Assembly: GCA_020698575.1 (NCBI GenBank)
Contig: CM036251.1
Location: 4,628,288 to 4,692,287, forward strand
Direction of reading: 5' to 3'
From: Bostrychus sinensis
Taxonomy: Eukaryota; Chordata; Actinopteri; Gobiiformes; Eleotridae
DNA length: 64,000 bases
This document shows, piece by piece, positions 62,249-64,000 of this stretch. The notes beneath the pieces were generated by a model that searched no databases, was not told where the DNA came from, and saw nothing but the letters and a program-made list of their open reading frames with translations. The position numbers and the translations under genes were made by a program. Positions within the stretch are counted from its first letter, which is position 1; each line of letters starts with the position of its first letter.

Positions 62249-62673
62249 TAGGGCTGCACAATATATCGCAAAATTATCGTTATCGCAATATCAGCAAATA
62301 TCTGTATCGCAAGAATCTAAATATATCGCAATAACAGTGGTCTTCCATCTGACAGAGATTTACACTGAAGAATCACTTTCCACCAGAGCCTTAAAAGAAC
62401 ATGTGTTGTGACTAAATAAAAATGTGTAAAAAGTCCAGTTTTAGTGGTGATTTAATTAATTTAGTCACAGCTTAGCCTTGTTTTATTCCTGGTTTAGTCT
62501 GTGTTAAGTTTTGACTTGTAAATACAGGAATTTACATTTTTGTGAAATGTAGTGAATTTAACTTGCTATGTTCAAAAAGTAGGCTCTGTTTCAAATATCG
62601 CAATAATATTGTTATCGCAATTTTCAACATAGTTATCGAATATCGCATGTTTTCTCCGTATCGTGCAGCCCTA
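62249..62673 (+). mobile_element. F1 hAT element, copy 12
   Basis: TAGGGCTGCACAATATATCG to CGTATCGTGCAGCCCTA, with short losses (for example AATAACAGTGG for AATAACGCTGTGG, and the loss of GATTTTGTCGCTG). The right flank GTTGTTAA continues as in copy 8 (44668), but the left flank CTCTGTTG is unrelated to it. Confidence 0.87.
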
Positions 62674-62875
62674 GTTGTTAATATAATGTTTCTATTTTGG
62701 GGTTGGGGTGGCAGAGAATGGTTAGTGCTCCTGCCTCTCAGCAAGAAGGTTGTGGGTTCAATCATTGGGACAACAACAGTGTCTCTGAGTGGAGTCTGGA
62801 TGTCCTCCATGTGTTGAAAAAAATTACGCAAAATCGACTTTTCCTCTCTGTCTCCCTGGAGTTTCATCCACGCCT
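62674..62875 (+). repeat. Flanking segment shared with 44668-44930
   Basis: GTTGTTAATATAATGTTTC to GGAGTTTCATCCACGCC in the same order as at 44668, with the CATGTTATAATGTTG part missing. Includes a tRNA-like AAGGTTGTGGGTTCAATC. Confidence 0.8.
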
Positions 62876-62889
62876 GTTGTTGTGCATGT

Positions 62890-63010
62890 TTTGGGTTGAT
62901 GGAGGAAACCCAGCACCTGAAAAAAAAACAAAAAACTTTCAAACACAGAGAGAACATGCAAACTCTGCACAGAAAAGCCCGTTTGGGAATTGAACCTGGG
63001 ACCTTCTTGC
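62890..63010 (-). repeat. Local family 3 repeat, partial, reverse orientation
   Basis: On minus: GCAAGAAGGTCCCAGGTTCA (B-box-like), then GCAGAGTTTGCATGTTCTC and GGGTTTCCTCCATC. An A-rich insertion interrupts it at about 62920. Confidence 0.6.
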
Positions 63011-63765
63011 TGGTTGTGGTTTGTGGTTTGGTCCCTGGGCTGACTGACCACAGTGGAGCGTGCAGCGTGTCCTCCCTGCGGTGCTGTGGTTAGATTCCCT
63101 TCCTCCTTCTGTCCAAACACAGACAGAACTGGTGAATGAATGAAAGCGAGTCTTGGCCCTGCTGCGCGCGACGGTCGGCTGCTGTCCACAGAGTAGTAAT
63201 TGTTACAAAAGCTTTTATTTTTTTTGCCAAACGGAAACCCTGTGCCTCACTCTCAGCAGCAGCAGAGGTGTGCGTGCGCTGCATCCCTCTGAGACTTTAT
63301 CCTGTACCTCACGAGCAGCAGCAGGAGTTCACGACACCAGGAGTCCCAAGCGGTCTCCATGGCAACACTGGCTCCAGTAAAGTGATGAGTTTAAGTTTGG
63401 CTCGGTCTGTTGTTAATGAAACGTTACCCACCCAAGCACCACACAGAAACACAACTCCCCCTCAGTGTCAAGTTTGTGTGCTTCTCTTTCTCGCCTTTTT
63501 TTTTTTTTTTTCTCCCTGGAGTTTCCTGTGGGAGCTCGTGCCATCGTCTGCCAGGCAACAAACCTGAAAACACAGACAGCTACAGACGGAGAGGATCCAC
63601 TGGACAGGGAGAAAAATCTGGCAAAAGTAAGAGATGTCTTCAGGAAAAAGAAAAAACAACACTTTTATTGACTGACAATTGGCACTAAAGTTGTTATTTT
63701 TTGAGAGTGAAAGGCTTGGAAGCTCATCTGCATCAAGACGTCATGGCAGCACTCATACACAGCAG
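63011..63765. other. GC-richer spacer, no gene recognised
   Basis: Contains CAG repeats (63253, 63313), a T-run (63499) and overlapping frames of up to 143 codons on + that change register across homopolymers and look like chance. Confidence 0.35.
63353..63366 (+). promoter_or_regulatory. X-box-like motif (GTCTCCATGGCAAC)
   Basis: A near match to the palindromic RFX-factor X-box (GTTNCCATGGNAAC), found in promoters of cilia genes among others. It lies in a GC-richer stretch, but no gene start is visible. Confidence 0.3.
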
Positions 63766-64000
63766 CAGTGTTTCCCAACCAGGGGTACGTGGACCCTCAG
63801 GGGTACGCGAGCACTTTGCACTTTGCATAATTTATGATTTCAAAATTATTTGTTATATTTTCATGTTAAACTAATGAAACAATGCCTGATGAAAAGCAGG
63901 CAAAACTGCTTTTAGAATATTACTAAGTCATTTTACAGCTATTCAAATGATTCATATTTTACTTTTTAGTGATAATATATTAAGTTAAGGTTTCTTATTG
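63766..64000 (+). mobile_element. Left part of a CAGTGTTTCCCAACC hAT, cut by the window edge
   Basis: CAGTGTTTCCCAACCAGGGG followed by GTACGTGGACCCTCAGGGGT is a standard Charlie-like hAT start. The right end would lie beyond the window. Confidence 0.6.

Noticed and set aside
63136..63567. 143-codon plus frame near the right edge
   Set aside because: It crosses a T-run and CAG repeats, has no domain or splice context, and overlapping frames of similar size exist on both strands.

Overview
The window looks like intergenic and intronic DNA from a bony (teleost) fish. It has no dense coding, no operons and no ribosome-binding sites. It is filled with interspersed repeats of types familiar from teleosts: hAT-type elements with 8-bp target duplications, TTAA-flanked piggyBac-like elements, fragments of LINEs and tRNA-like SINEs, microsatellites and long minisatellites. 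No species can be named from the sequence alone.

Protein-coding content is very small. The left edge (1-141, minus strand) is the start of a TRIM-type RING-finger gene that runs out of the window; one of its zinc-ligand cysteines is a tyrosine. A CpG-rich block at about 58.13-58.5 kb ends in a strong minus-strand splice donor and looks like a first exon and promoter of an unrecognised gene. A weak two-piece reading frame lies at 869-1344. Most other long open frames are repeats read through, or antisense shadows of transposon exons.

Layout. 0-8 kb: TRIM start, a 556-bp hAT element, the first copies of a 12-copy hAT family (called F1 here, ends TAGGGCTGCAC), a TA-flanked element, and a three-deep nest at 5.6-7.7 kb. 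8.4-18 kb: arrays of an 11/22-bp satellite (core CCTGGTTTAG), one interrupted by a 1.7-kb hAT that carries a 35/37-bp minisatellite. 18-21 kb: little recognisable. 21-31 kb: mixed repeats, a solo LTR split by a TTAA element, two nested hATs, and a PIF/Harbinger-like element. 31-50 kb: F1 copies with complex rearrangements (an inverted duplication, a fold-back copy, a shared flank), a LINE cut into three pieces, and two TTAA elements carrying an exon. 50-64 kb: more nested hATs, F1 copies, inverted-repeat elements and the CpG-rich exon.

The most interesting signal is that two TTAA-flanked families with different ends (called C and E) each carry a short exon that is alignable at the protein level. 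The shared pattern is TRVNIG-x2-F-x-RW, and the exon ends in both at a splice donor directly after LL-x-R. The window also gives unusually clean evidence for insertion order, because several insertions can be checked against an uninterrupted copy of the same target elsewhere in the window. Family names used here (F1, C, D, E, G and so on) are local labels, not database names. All alignments were done by eye.
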